Positions 10,809 to 21,689 of a DNA stretch of 64,000 bases are shown here, piece by piece. Each line of letters opens with the position of its first letter. Positions within the stretch are counted from its first letter, which is position 1. The stretch comes from Pegoplata infirma (Eukaryota > Arthropoda > Insecta > Diptera > Anthomyiidae): the NCBI GenBank assembly GCA_963921195.1, contig OY992537.1:20420642-20484641 (forward strand). The letters run 5' to 3'. The position numbers and the translations under genes were made by a program. A model generated the notes under the pieces. It was not told the origin of the DNA. It was given only the letters and a program-made list of their open reading frames with translations, and made no database searches.

Positions 10809-11589
10809 GGCATTCCACACCAAATGCCCAGCGAAAAAAATATGTGTACCGTAAATTTCTGAATAGGTACTATGGATAGCCCTATATGGAACTAAAAAAA
10901 TTGAGTTTTTATTTTTTCAATTTTTAAAAAACTGGGCTATGTTAAGATGTTCGTCTATTCACACAAAAAAAAATTTGACATTTGTTTTTCGTTTTTTTTC
11001 GAGAAAATCGCATTTGAATTTTGAATTTCATAACAATTTAGTAATTTGCTTGTATTTTCTTGTTTCAACATAGCGTATGAGTATCATTTATGCAAATATT
11101 TAATACTCATTCGCCAAGTTACAACAAGAAAATAAAAGCTAATTTAAAAATTGTTATGAAATTTAATATTCAAATGCGATTTTATCAAAAAAAAAAAAAA
11201 AAGTCTGAATTTTTTTGTGTGGATAGACAAACTTCTAAATTTTTTGAATTAAAAAAAAAAAAGTTGCCGGATTTTTGATAAATTTACTTTTTTAAAAAAT
11301 GGAAAATTTCTGAACAGGTTCTGAAAATTTTCAAAAAAAACGTCGATAGCTTTTACACTACTATACAAGAATATAAATTTTTGAGATTGTGGTGCATTCC
11401 GTTTTAATTTGATAAATATTTAAGCAAGGCAACTCGACACAAAGTTTACCATTTTTCCAATATTTGACCACGTCTGCTAAGCCCAGTTTTTGAAAAATTA
11501 AAAAAACCATATTGGACTATCCATACAACATATTCAGAAATTCACGGGACACATGATTTTCTGTAGCGGGACACTGGGTGTGTAATGCC
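10809..11589. mobile_element. Foldback/MITE, GGCATTCCACACC ends
   Basis: Left end GGCATTCCACACC and inverted right end GGCATTACACACC, one mismatch. The arms pair further in: 'aatttctgaata' near 10855 with 'tattcagaaatt' near 11530, and 'aaaaactgggct' near 10927 with 'agcccagttttt' near 11480. The GGCATTCC end recalls the foldback at 33111-34644. Flanks (catatga / taacatatg) do not give a clean duplication. Confidence 0.75.
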
Positions 11590-11925
11590 TAACATATGGG
11601 TGAGATATATGACTGTAAATGAATGAAGGTAGCAGTATTTAAAGTACAATACTTAAGGGAATAGGGACAGTGGTTATCGAATATGTTTGAAATGCCTTAG
11701 TTTAAACTAAAAGTTTTGGAACATAAATAACATAAATAAGATACATTTGAATTACAACGTTTCAGGAAAAATATTTATACATCTTTATTTTTTCAATTCT
11801 AGAAGCGGGAAACAAACTATAGCACCGCGAGACAATTTTGCATTCTTTTTTTCTGGATCTGAACAAGATTACCCAGTAGGGCGTCCCGTCAAATCTAAAT
11901 TCTCGAATTTCGTATCGTAATATCC
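11590..11925. other. Unassigned AT-rich stretch
   Basis: Contains 'agggcgtcccgtcaaatctaaattc' near 11879, which reappears inverted as 'aatttgacggtacaccct'-like sequence near 13375. This suggests an undescribed repeat end. No gene seen. Confidence 0.4.
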
Positions 11926-12527
11926 TCTACTACAATATGGGGATATACTCACATTGCCATTCCGTGTGTAACGCATCAAAATATCGGTCTAGGACCCCAT
12001 AAAATATAGTGATGTCCGTCCGTCCGTCTGTAGTCCAAAATAAAAAGCTAGACTCCCGAAATTTGGCACGAATATGTCTTATGTTCCTAGGCAGGTTAAG
12101 TTCGTAAATGAGCAAAATCGCGCCAGGGGGAAAAAAGTTCCCCCTTGAAGAACTAAACCAACCTCTGAAAAATACCATTATTTTACATGATTTTTTGTGT
12201 TTTTGTTTAACAAATGCAACATTTTTATGCTACAAGAAGTTCAAATTCCTGCATTTGGACCCAGAGAATTAGAAAATTTAGTTTTTTCGGTCCGCCCCCC
12301 TTTTGTGGGCGTGGATTAAACAAAATTGTTTAAATAAGGATAAACTTGTATTTCTTTAGTGCAAAAAGCGTAAGAATGAATTTTTAAACATATATTTCGA
12401 GAGACAATTTGTCCCCCTTCCAATAACCAACCCCCCCCTAAAAAAAAAAGAAAACGCTCATGCATTTTTTTGCATGTTGGAGGGTATAAAAGATTCGGCA
12501 CAGCCGAATTTAACATTCTTACTTGTT
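11926..12527 (+). mobile_element. DINE-1-like element, near-complete copy
   Basis: The best uninterrupted example in the window. Start: 'cattccgtgtgtaacgcatc', 'atatcggtctaggacccc'. Core: 'gatgtccgtccgtccgtctg' near 12012. It then has a ccaggggg...ccccctt hairpin-like box near 12125 and the 'cgccccccttttgtgggcg' box near 12293. End: 'ggagggtataaaagattcgg', hairpin ttcggcacagccgaa (12492-12506) and 'cttacttgttt'. Placement in INE-1/DINE-1 (Helitron-related) rests on this resemblance. Non-coding. Confidence 0.7.
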
Positions 12528-12649
12528 TAACATGATTTTTATTTATCAGACTTTTTTTTTTTTTCATCAATAAATTTTTTTTTATCAAAACAATTTTTTA
12601 GGAACATAATTTTTGTTAAAATTAAGATATTGTTGACCCGTGTTATTGT

Positions 12650-12945
12650 ATGTTGTTGATTTAGTTTGGTTTAAGTTTATGAATTTTAGAAAAATATTGT
12701 TGAATAAAAACACTGTTTATTGTATTGTTCAATAAAAACACTGTTTATAATTTTTAAATTTTTAAACTTTCAACTCACAGAAAAAACTTTTAGTTTTTTA
12801 TAAAATCCCTGATGATGGTCAGTGGTGATTGACCGAAATATCGGAAATAAAACAAAATTTTAGTTAAAAATTAAAATCAGTGTTTTTATTCAACAATATT
12901 TTTTTAAAATTCATTACCTTAAGTCAGACTAAATCAACAACAATA
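12650..12945 (+). mobile_element. Small inverted-repeat element with hammerhead-like centre
   Basis: About 58-bp arms: 12657-12714 (gatttag...aaaaacactg) pairs with 12878-12936 (cagtgttttt...ctaaatc). The outer words tgttgttgattt and aaatcaacaaca close it. Between the arms lie a duplicated 'caataaaaacactgtttat' and the hammerhead-like motif at 12805-12845. The arrangement resembles that of 48557-48810. Confidence 0.65.
12805..12845 (+). ncRNA. Hammerhead ribozyme-like motif 1
   Basis: Box CTGATGA (12809-12815), one extra T, stem II GGTCA (12817-12821) with TGACC (12830-12834), then GAAA (12835-12838). The order core box, stem II, GAAA is that of the hammerhead ribozyme, as found in Penelope-like elements. 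The extra base before stem II and the unclear stem III and cleavage site leave activity in doubt. Confidence 0.4.
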
Positions 12946-13270
12946 TATTTTTTATCAAAAATGTTTTTTTACATAATTTTTTTTTTAATAAAAACAAAAA
13001 AAAATTATTTCTCATTAAAATTTTCGTTTCATCAAAAATTTTTTTTAAGTGTTTTTCTTTTTTTTCTCACAAACTACTTTTCTTCCATTTCTAAACTTCT
13101 GACTTAATAATGTCCCATTTGCTTAATAATTAACAAAAAGTGTCTAGAGTGTCTTTAAAATGGATCAATAATACATAAGCTTGATGGGTTCCTCGACTGA
13201 TATTTCAATGTGTTTTGCATGGAATGGCAAATGAATATAACATTATGTTCGGACATACATTTTTACGGAA
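12946..13270 (-). mobile_element. T-rich tract plus DINE-like fragment
   Basis: 12946-13080 is the T-rich tract type. 13080-13270 reads on the minus strand as the A-rich DINE-type start: 'cattccatgcaaaacacattg', 'aaatatcagtcgaggaacccat' and 'gatccattttaaagacactct'. Same subfamily as 58300-59215 and the end of the window. Confidence 0.5.
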
Positions 13271-14155
13271 AAACGACTGCAGATGCCCTTGCTAAATTTT
13301 TTCATAAACTTTCCCAAAATCAGCTATACTGTGGCCATCGTTCGGAAGGTATATCGACACGAAATCCAATAGTTTAGATTTGACGGTACACCCTATTGTT
13401 TAGATTAGGTTAGTCCACGTCGAGCTAAACTTTTTTACTTGTTTGTAATTTAAATCGATGGTTGTTTCGTCCAATATTGTTTGTATTGAATGGCTGAGTA
13501 AACCAAGAGATATTATTTGTTAAAAAGTTTTAAAAAATTTAAGGATTTTTCATACTCTACAATAACATATCTAAAAAATCATACACACTTTTTAACATTT
13601 TAAGGTATTTCCAACAATAAAATTTCTACCTTAACATTTCCTTTAGAAACAAAACAATTGATGTCAACACGCAATACGTTCATTTTGTGTCAAAAACAAA
13701 AACATCGACTAAGAACAGGAAATGTTCAGTAACTTAATGTTCCCCATGCGACACACATACACACACAAATATGTAACATTCTCACTCACACCTAGTTTTA
13801 AAAATAGCACATTCCTACATTTAGTTAATTCATTTATTTCAGTCAGTCATACTTGGATGAACCAAATGGCATTTAAAAAAATAAAATACTAGAAAAGTGA
13901 AATATGTTTGCTATGCTTCGTATATAAATTTTTTAAGGTTAAACTAAAGTTAAATTGTTTGGGGGAAGGAGAAATTGTAGTTTTAGCACTTGTCATTCGT
14001 TTAACTTAGATCAAAATGTGCAAGGAACTTAGTAATAAAAAAAAGTACTTTTTTTAACTCGAAAGTACCAAACAAATTTTTCACTGCAAAACACATTAAA
14101 TTGGTGAGATTCTTGTCCGTTTATTTAAAAAAAAATGTCTTGAAATAATATTAAC
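13271..14155. other. Low-copy AT-rich DNA
   Basis: Includes 'gtttagattaggttagtccacgtcg...cttgttt' (to about 13445), possibly a repeat end. The rest is sequence not matched elsewhere in the window. No ORF or RNA gene is supported. Confidence 0.45.
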
Positions 14156-14157
14156 TA

Positions 14158-17100
14158 CCCGGTGAAAAATGAGCATATATCCTTATATATATATAAAAAT
14201 GACATGTTAGTTTGTTTGTTTGTTTGTTTGTTTGTTTGTTTGTATGTTTGTTGGTTTGTGTCGCTTTCAGAAAAAAACTACTGAACCGATTCAAATGAAA
14301 TTTGGCATGTAGATAGAGAATTTTCTGGAATGAAAAATGCGACCAATGGCATCTCGATTGGATGCCCCGCCCCCTTTTACGCCCACTTTTTGTGAATTTC
14401 AGATTTTTTAATATATTTGGATGTTTGTTACTGTATTTGGATGTTTGTTACTATATTTGAATGTTTCTTACCGATTACCATGAAATTTGCCATCCCTCAT
14501 CTTGATTGGAAGCCACGCCTCTTTTACGCCCACTTTTGTAAATTCAAGGCTTTTCAATACATTTGCCTGTTTGTTACAATATTTGGTTGATTGTTACCAA
14601 TTCACATGGGATACATATAGCAATTTTTGTGGAAGTGAATATAGGCCTTACCGCATTCGGATTCGATGCCCCGCCTTTTTTACGCCCACTTTTTGTTAGT
14701 TTATGCCGTTTTCACGCCAAAACGATGTAACGAATTCAAATGGAATTTGGCATACAGTGAGTTTTCTGGAATGCAATAGTGGCTTTACGCCCACCTTTTT
14801 TATAAATTCGATATTTTACAATATATTGGTTGTTTGTTTTCTTTAACATTCCACTTTATATATTTAAAATATCTTTCTTGAATTATCCTTATCCTTATCC
14901 TTATATATATATAAAAATGACATGTTAGTTTGTTTGTTTGTTTGTTTGTTTGTGTCGCTTTCAGAAAAAAACTACTGAACCGATTCAAATGAAATTTGGC
15001 AGGTAGATAGTACGTTTCCTGGAATGAAAACTGGCACCAATGGCATCTCGATTGGATGCCCCGCCTCCTTTTACGCCCACTTTTTGTGAATTTCCGATTT
15101 TTCAATATATTTGGTTGTTGTACTATATTTGGATGTTTGTTACCGATAAACATGCAATTTGGCATACTAATAGGGCGTTTTTGCAAGGAAGTATATGCCA
15201 TCCCGCATCTTGATTGGAAGCCACGCCTCTTTTTACACCCACTTTTTGTAAATATATGATCCTTACAAAGGGGCGTGGCATTCTTTGGTTTTTCTGTCTG
15301 TCTGTACCGATTTACATTAAATCTTCACCACAGATAGTACTAACCGTTACGGGAACTATAGGCCATAAGAGAGACCGATCTGCCAAGTGGGTGTAAAATG
15401 CCACGCCCCTTTGTATTATATTGAACATTATTTCTGCCTTTTCAGCAATTACACTTAAACGGCTGAACCGATTTTAAAAAAATTTTCACCACATACTACT
15501 AATCCAAGCGGGAAATATAGTTCATAATAGGGCGGCGATCACACAAAGAGGCGAAAATGCCACGCCCCTTTGTACTTCATTGAAAGGTATTTCTATCTGT
15601 TCCGTAATCACGCTTAAACGTCTGAACCGATTTTAATGAAAATTTCACCACACATAGTACTAACCCAGACGGGCACTATAGGTTATAATAGGAGGGCGCT
15701 CTGACGGATGGGCGTAAAAGTCCACGCCCCTTTGTATTAAATTGAAAGTTATTTCTGCCAGTTCCGTAATTACTCTTAAACGTCTGAACAGATTTTATTG
15801 CAATTTTCAACACAGACAGTACTAACCGAAGCGGGAACAATATGCCATATCAGCACGTTATTGGGCAAACGCGTTTTAAAATGCCGCTCTTTGTATTAAT
15901 TTCAAATTATTTTTGACTGCCATAATAAAGCGCGTTTGGACAAAGAGGCATTAGTTGCATCGCTCTTTTGTACTATACTAAAAGTTGTTTCTGTTAGTTC
16001 CGCAATTACGCATCAACGGCTGAATCAATTAAGATGAAATTTTCGTCACAGATAGTACTAAACGAGGCGGGAACTATAGAACATAAAATGAGCGATCGGA
16101 CAAAGGGGCATAAAATAACACGCCCTGTTAAATTTATTGCACCTCCTTTCTGCCTTTTTCGCAATCACGCTTATTCGGCTTAACTGATTTTGAAGAAATT
16201 TCCACAGCAGATTGTACTAACCGAGGCAGGAACTATAGGCCACAAAAGGGTGTGGTTTGACAAAGGGGACCCACGCTATTTTGTATTACATTGAAAGTTA
16301 TTTCTGCCTGTTAAACGGCTTAACCAATTTTAATGGATTTTTCACCACATATAGTGCTTTCGAAACGGGAATAATAAACCATAATAGAGCGTGTTTAGAC
16401 CACGGGGCGTAAGTTGTCACGCGCCTTTGCACCACACTGAAAGTTATTTTCTGTCTGTTCCGTAATTACGCTTAATCGCCTTAACTGATTTTAACAAAAT
16501 TTCAACACATATAGTACTTACTAACCGAGGCGGGAACAATATGCCATATTAGCGCGTGATTGGGCAAAGGCGTGTATTTTTGCCAGTTCTGCAATCACGC
16601 AAAAACGGCTGAGCCAATTTTTAATAAATGACTAACAGATGCGGGCCCATATCAGTGTGCGATCGAACAAAGGGACGTAAATTTCCACACCCATTTATAA
16701 TATATTGAAATATATTTCTGCCTTTTCGTTTATCACGCTTAAACGTCGAGTACTAAACAAGGCGGGAATAAAGGGTCATATCAGCGCGCGATCGGACAGA
16801 GGTGGTGTAAAGTAATGCGAAATTGAAATTTTCACCAGATGGAATGCTAACCGAGAATGCAACCATAGGGCATTACAAACTGTTATTCATTATATAATAT
16901 TTTTTTCAACCCGGGCAACGCCGGGTGCGAAACAGCTAGTGGATACATATATGTGAATATATGGATGCAAATATGTGGATATATGAGCACATATGGTCAT
17001 ATATGAATTTGTATGCAGTCATATATGATCATATTTGCAACATATATGTCCATATACGTAAAATGAGGGCATATGCCCATATATGACATACGTGGACATA

Positions 17101-17284
17101 TATGGAGCATATATGTCATATATGGTCATATGCCCTCATTTTACGTATATGGACATATATGTTGCAAATATGATCATATATCCCTTCATACAGTGTCATG
17201 TATATCCATATATGCTCCATATATGGGCATACATGGCGCTGTATGAACGCATATATGATCATATTTGTATCATTTTTCACCGGG
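14158..17284. mobile_element. CCCGGTGAAAAATGA TIR element carrying a Helitron
   Basis: Ends CCCGGTGAAAAATGA and inverted CCCGGTGAAAAATGAT are flanked by TA (14156-14157, 17285-17286). The native interior (14173-14179 plus 16940-17260) is a run of catatatg-type palindromic words. Nearly all the length is the inserted Helitron 14180-16939; without it the element is about 370 bp. Confidence 0.85.
14180..16939 (+). mobile_element. Non-autonomous Helitron, with a second internal 5' end
   Basis: It starts TCCTTATATATATATAAAAA after an A. It ends with the hairpin CCCGG-gcaacg-CCGGG, then tgcgaaacag and CTAG, followed by T: the Helitron hallmarks. A second 5' terminus starts at 14898, so 14180-14897 is a 5' fragment joined ahead of a full copy. 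Each start carries a (TTTG)n run (14211-14242, 14929-14952). From about 15300 to 16870 there are roughly ten diverged units of about 160 bp containing 'ccacgcccctttgta'. No Rep/helicase ORF; the 133-codon minus frame is not a gene. Confidence 0.85.
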
Positions 17285-17286
17285 TA

Positions 17287-17905
17287 GTAAATATTCGAAT
17301 CATTTTCTTCAAAAACAAATTGCCTCCATGAAAATCGAGTCAGTGGTGTATTTTACTTAGGAGCACTATAAATAAAGGTGTTTGAAAGTTTTTTTAACTA
17401 AATTAAGTTAGTTCGTATAGCATGTAAAATTTGTATTATTTGTGTGTACTTTTTAAACACCATTACATTTGTAATTGTGATCTTAATCTTTAAATTGATT
17501 ACCAACTACACACACAAACACGAGCACACTCTCATACACCCAGCTCTACAAATTAACTAATACATTTATACATACACAGTAGCAATTAAATGTTACGCTT
17601 AATGGTTGGACAACAATTACAAATAAATGTCTGTTTTTACTAATCGTTGTTGTTACAAGAACAACAACAATAACACAAAGTAATTGCATTACAAAGAGAA
17701 AGACACAGAAACACAGAAAATAAGGCTATTAGGAAATCAATTAGTTTTATTTTTAATCACAAAATAACAGATAAAAAAATTTGGGGGGTATAATAAAAAA
17801 TAGATAACAAAAATTGTTTTAAATATTTTTAATTAAATTTAGTGAAATCAAATAAAATTTTTGTTAAAATCTTAAAAGGTTTAAGAAAATTAATGAAGAG
17901 TTACC
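17287..17905. other. Low-copy DNA between repeats
   Basis: CA-rich and AT-rich sequence (cacacacaaacacgagcacac near 17512; acaacaacaata near 17660). No repeat match in the window, no ORF of merit. Confidence 0.45.
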
Positions 17906-20060
17906 CAGTGTTGCCACTTCATGTATAATTTTAATTTACCATTTTGATACATTTTATAAAAAGTACTTTTTTGTACTATTTTGGTACTTTAATTTACAAA
18001 AAATGTATTGGTAATTTTTATATAAAAGTACTTTATTCTATTATTTTCTAAAAATTACTATTTTGGTACTATTAATAAAAGATTATTTTTTTATACTTTT
18101 TATAAAACAGTATTAGTTTGGTACTTTTTCTAAAACAGTTTTATTTTCGTTTATTATTTAAAAAATTAAAATTTTCACTGAAAGTAGTATTTGTCTACCT
18201 TCATATAAAAAGTACCAACATGGTACTTTTTTTAAAAAAAAAGTAGCCAAATACTACTTTTCAGTAAAAATTTTAATTTTTTATACTTTTTTAAAAGAAG
18301 TACCATGTTGGTATTTTTTATATGAAAATACTTGTTTGGTACTTTTAGTATTAATAAATTTTTTGGTACTTTTTATAAAACTGTACTATTTTGGTTTTTT
18401 TTTTTTGTAAACATGACTACTAGCAAGTCCCGAAATCAGGAACTTTTGGAATTTCTTTAGGGCATACCCGTAGAATGATGCTTATTGAAGAGCTGATTAC
18501 AGGAAAAATAATTAAAAAAATTTGGGTGGTCATCTTCAGGGCGCAACCAGCACTTAACGTTTGCATCCGTGGTGCATTTGGTGAAAAAAAATATTTATTT
18601 TTATTTTTAAAATTGGTGCCAAAAGTTTCGTTAGGTAGAGTACATTCAGGAAAAAAATTTTATAAAGTGGTCATGGAGCAATTTTGGTCCAGCGCACGTT
18701 TTGAAACTTCAAAGATGCATAATTTATTACATATTTTTTTAAGTTTTTGTAAAAAAAAGCTTTTTATACAAAGGCTTGAACATAAACTCCGTTTAATACA
18801 AAATCTTAAAAGAACTTTTACAAACTCCTCTTTTTACAAAAACTTAAAAAAAAATATAATAAATTACACCTTTTCAAAATTTCAAAACGTTGTGCTGGAC
18901 TAAAATTGCTCCATGAAAACTTTACAAATATTTTTTCCAGAATGTACTCCACCTAGCGAAACTTTTGGCACCAATTTTAAAAATAAAAAAAAATATTTTT
19001 CTTTTTACCAATTGCCCTACGGATGCAAAATTTAAGCGCTGGATGCGCCCTGAAGATGACCTCCAAAATTTTTTTTTTATTTTTTTCCGTGATCAGCTCT
19101 TTACTAAGCATAATTCTAGGGGTATGCTTAAAATTTTTTTATTTCGGGACACGCTAATGACTACTACTATTTTGGAAGTTTTTATAACATTTTTTTTTTG
19201 TTACTCTTTATATAACAGTAGTAGTTTGGTACTTTTTCTAAAACAGAATTGTTTTGGTTCATTATATAAAAAAATACTATTTTGATAAAAAATACTTTTC
19301 AATACTTTTTATATAAAAGTACCATGTTGGTACATTTTAAATAAAAGTAGTATTTTGGTACTTTTTATATAAAAGTACTATTTTAGTATTTCTTATGCAA
19401 AAATACTATTTTGGTACTTTTTATATAAAAGTATAAACTGGACTTTTTATAAAATGTACTCTTTTGATATAAAAAGAAATTTTGTTTGGTAACACTATGC
19501 AAATAAAATTTAATTTTTGAAAAGCAAAGTTAAAATAGGTATAGTAAAATTATTAAAACGTATCCCAGTGTTACTCTTTTTGTACATTTTGTTGAAAGTA
19601 CTTTGTTGTACTTTTTATTAAAAGAAATATTTTGTTACAATTATTTAATAGAACCATGTTGGTAATTTTTATAAAAGTAATATTTTGTATTTTTTCTTAT
19701 AAAAATTACTATTTTGGTACTTTTTATAAGAATTACCATTTTGGTACTTTTTATTAAACAGTATTTTTTGATACTTTTTATAAAACAGTAGTAGTTTTGT
19801 ACTTTTTCTAAAACAGTTTTATTTTTGTTTATTATATAAAAAAAAATAATATTTTTATTTAAAAGTATTTTTTTGGGGGCTTTTTTAAAAAAAAAGTACC
19901 ATGCTGGTACCTGTTATATAAAAGTACTATTTTGTATTTTTTTTTTATAAAAAGTACTACTATTTTGGTATTTTTTTATAAACCAGTATTTTTTGTTACT
20001 CTTTATATAACAGTAGTAGGTTGGTACTATTCTAGAACAGAATTATTTTGATAAAAAAAA
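17906..20060. repeat. TACTATTTTGGTACTTTTTATA tandem arrays in a possible hAT-like element
   Basis: Two blocks (about 17906-18420 plus 19165-19493, and 19570-20060) consist of diverged repeats of tactattttggtactttt with period about 25-30. The first starts CCAGTGTTGCCACTT and ends ggtaacactatg; the second starts CCAGTGTTACTC. CAGTGTTGCCA is a common hAT terminus, so these may be hAT-derived, but no 8-bp duplication was found for them. The first block is split by the MITE at 18421-19156. Confidence 0.5.
18421..19156. mobile_element. hAT-like MITE with 8-bp target duplication
   Basis: Ends TAGCAAGTCCCGAAAT and inverted TAGCGTGTCCCGAAAT, with ATGACTAC directly repeated on both sides (18413-18420 and 19157-19164). 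An 8-bp duplication with TAG-starting ends fits hAT. The arms pair over about 140 bp (for example 'ggtcatcttcagggcgcaac' with its complement near 19045). The centre is about 18790. The 142-codon frame at 18475-18903 lies across arm and loop, has no family resemblance and is not called. Confidence 0.85.
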
Positions 20061-20083
20061 TAATTTTAACATGATAATGTTTT

Positions 20084-20935
20084 AAGGCTGGTGTCTAATT
20101 TTAAAAAAGTTGAAGGACGCCACCTCAATTTGACTATATAAGCTAACAATTAACGAAAAAGAAAACAAGAATTACTATTTTCATTTTCTTAAAACCAAAA
20201 ATTATAGTAACTTTGGCTTGTAACTTGGATAATAATTCACCTCGTGGTGAATAAAACCTTTTTTCTTTTTTCGTTTTTTTCATCATTTTTTTCTTATTAA
20301 ATTTTTTTTTTTTCATCAATTTTTTTTTTTTTTCATCAATTTTTTATTTCATAAAATTTTTTTTTTCATTCATTTTTTTTTCATTCATTTTTTTTTTCAT
20401 CAATTTTTTTTTTCATAAAATTTTTTTTTCATTAATTTTTTTTCATCAAATTTTTTTTTTTTCATCCATTTTTTTTTCATTATTTTTTTTTTTCATCCAA
20501 TTTTTTTATCAAACTTTTTTTTCATAAATTTTTTTTTAACATATTTTTTTTCATCAATTTTTTCAATTTTTTTTATAAAATTTTTTTATCAAATTTTTTA
20601 TTATCAATTTTTTTCTCACCAAAAAATATTTTTTTTACATCTAAAAAATTTTCTTTTCATCAAAAACTTTTTTTCATCAAAATTTTTTGCACCAAAAATT
20701 TTGGGTTCATTAAATTTTTTTTAACATAATTTTGTTTTTCGTAAAAAAAAAATATTTTTTTTACCAAAACTACTTTTTCACCAAGTCTAAGCTTTTCGCA
20801 GAAACTTTTTTCCATTTGTTTATCAAATGTACATAAAACAAGTGAGAGTGTTATATTCTTTGGTGCCAAATCTTTTATACTCTCCAAAATGTAAAAACAC
20901 ATTTTATACCTTCCATTTTAGTGATAGAGGGTATA
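20084..20935 (-). mobile_element. A-rich DINE-type element (minus strand)
   Basis: On the minus strand: 'ggagagtataaaagatttggc' and 'acttgttttatgtacatttg', then 'cttagacttggtgaaaaagt'. A long (GATGAAAAAAAATT)n tract follows (20280-20760), then the hairpin attcaccacgaggtgaat, and it ends 'gacaccagccttaaaacatt'. It is the inverted counterpart of 28800-30270. Non-coding. Confidence 0.6.
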
Positions 20936-21660
20936 TACATATAGGTTTTTCATTCCGTGTGTAACACATCGAAATATTGGTCTAGGACCCAATAAAGTAT
21001 ATATATTCATGATCCTTGATCGATTTTAAGTCGATCTAGCGATGTCCGTCCGTCTGTCTGTCCGTTGAAAACACGCTAACTTTTGAAAGACTTCACTCAT
21101 GCTGCTGAAGTTTGGCACATATGTTGAGCATTCACCTGGTCAGGTTGGTGTTACAATCCAGCCAAATCGGTCCAGTGGTTCAAAAGTTATGAGCAAAAGA
21201 GTAAATTTCGGCAAGGGTTTTTCGTGAATTTACGAAATAAAAAACACGCTAACTTTCGAAAAACAACCCTGAGACTGCTGAAACGTGGTATATATCATTG
21301 TCGTTCCCCAAGTTTAGTTGGTATTGAATTGCAGCAACGATCCAGTGGTTAAAAAGTTATTAAGAAACCTGTGAATTTCAGATTGGTTCCACCTTAAATC
21401 CACGTGTTAAATAAGCTTTATAAACATTGGTCCAGTGCACAGTGCCACATTTGGCCAATCTAGTACGACAAAAATCAAAAAAAAAAAGTTCCCCGATTTT
21501 CATGATATGTTTGTATGTATTATAGAACATTCCTAATAGCAAGATAAAAATCATATTAGAACGATAGTTCTGTTCGTTACTAACAGGTGGGTGCATAAAG
21601 TTCCATCTTGTAAAATCCTGTAACTAGTGTACATTATTTCGCATAAATTAAGTCGAGTTT
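20936..21660 (+). mobile_element. INE-1-like element, different subfamily
   Basis: 'cattccgtgtgtaacacatcg', 'aaagtatatatattcatgat', 'gatcgattttaagtcgatct' and 'agcgatgtccgtccgtctgt' closely resemble the Drosophila INE-1 core. Two 'aaaacacgctaactttcgaa' units (about 21068 and 21240) with 'tccagtggttcaaaagttat' give a partial internal duplication. The end is unclear; it runs up to the LINE relic. Confidence 0.6.
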
Positions 21661-21689
21661 ACACTGTTGTAACTTTTAAACAAAAAGAA

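Noticed and set aside
14800..15201. 133-codon minus-strand frame
   Set aside because: It crosses the junction of two Helitron 5' ends and translates simple (TTTG)n and AT repeats.
18475..18903. 142-codon open frame
   Set aside because: It lies within the hAT-like MITE between its inverted arms, has low-complexity Lys/Phe/Leu composition and no recognisable domain.
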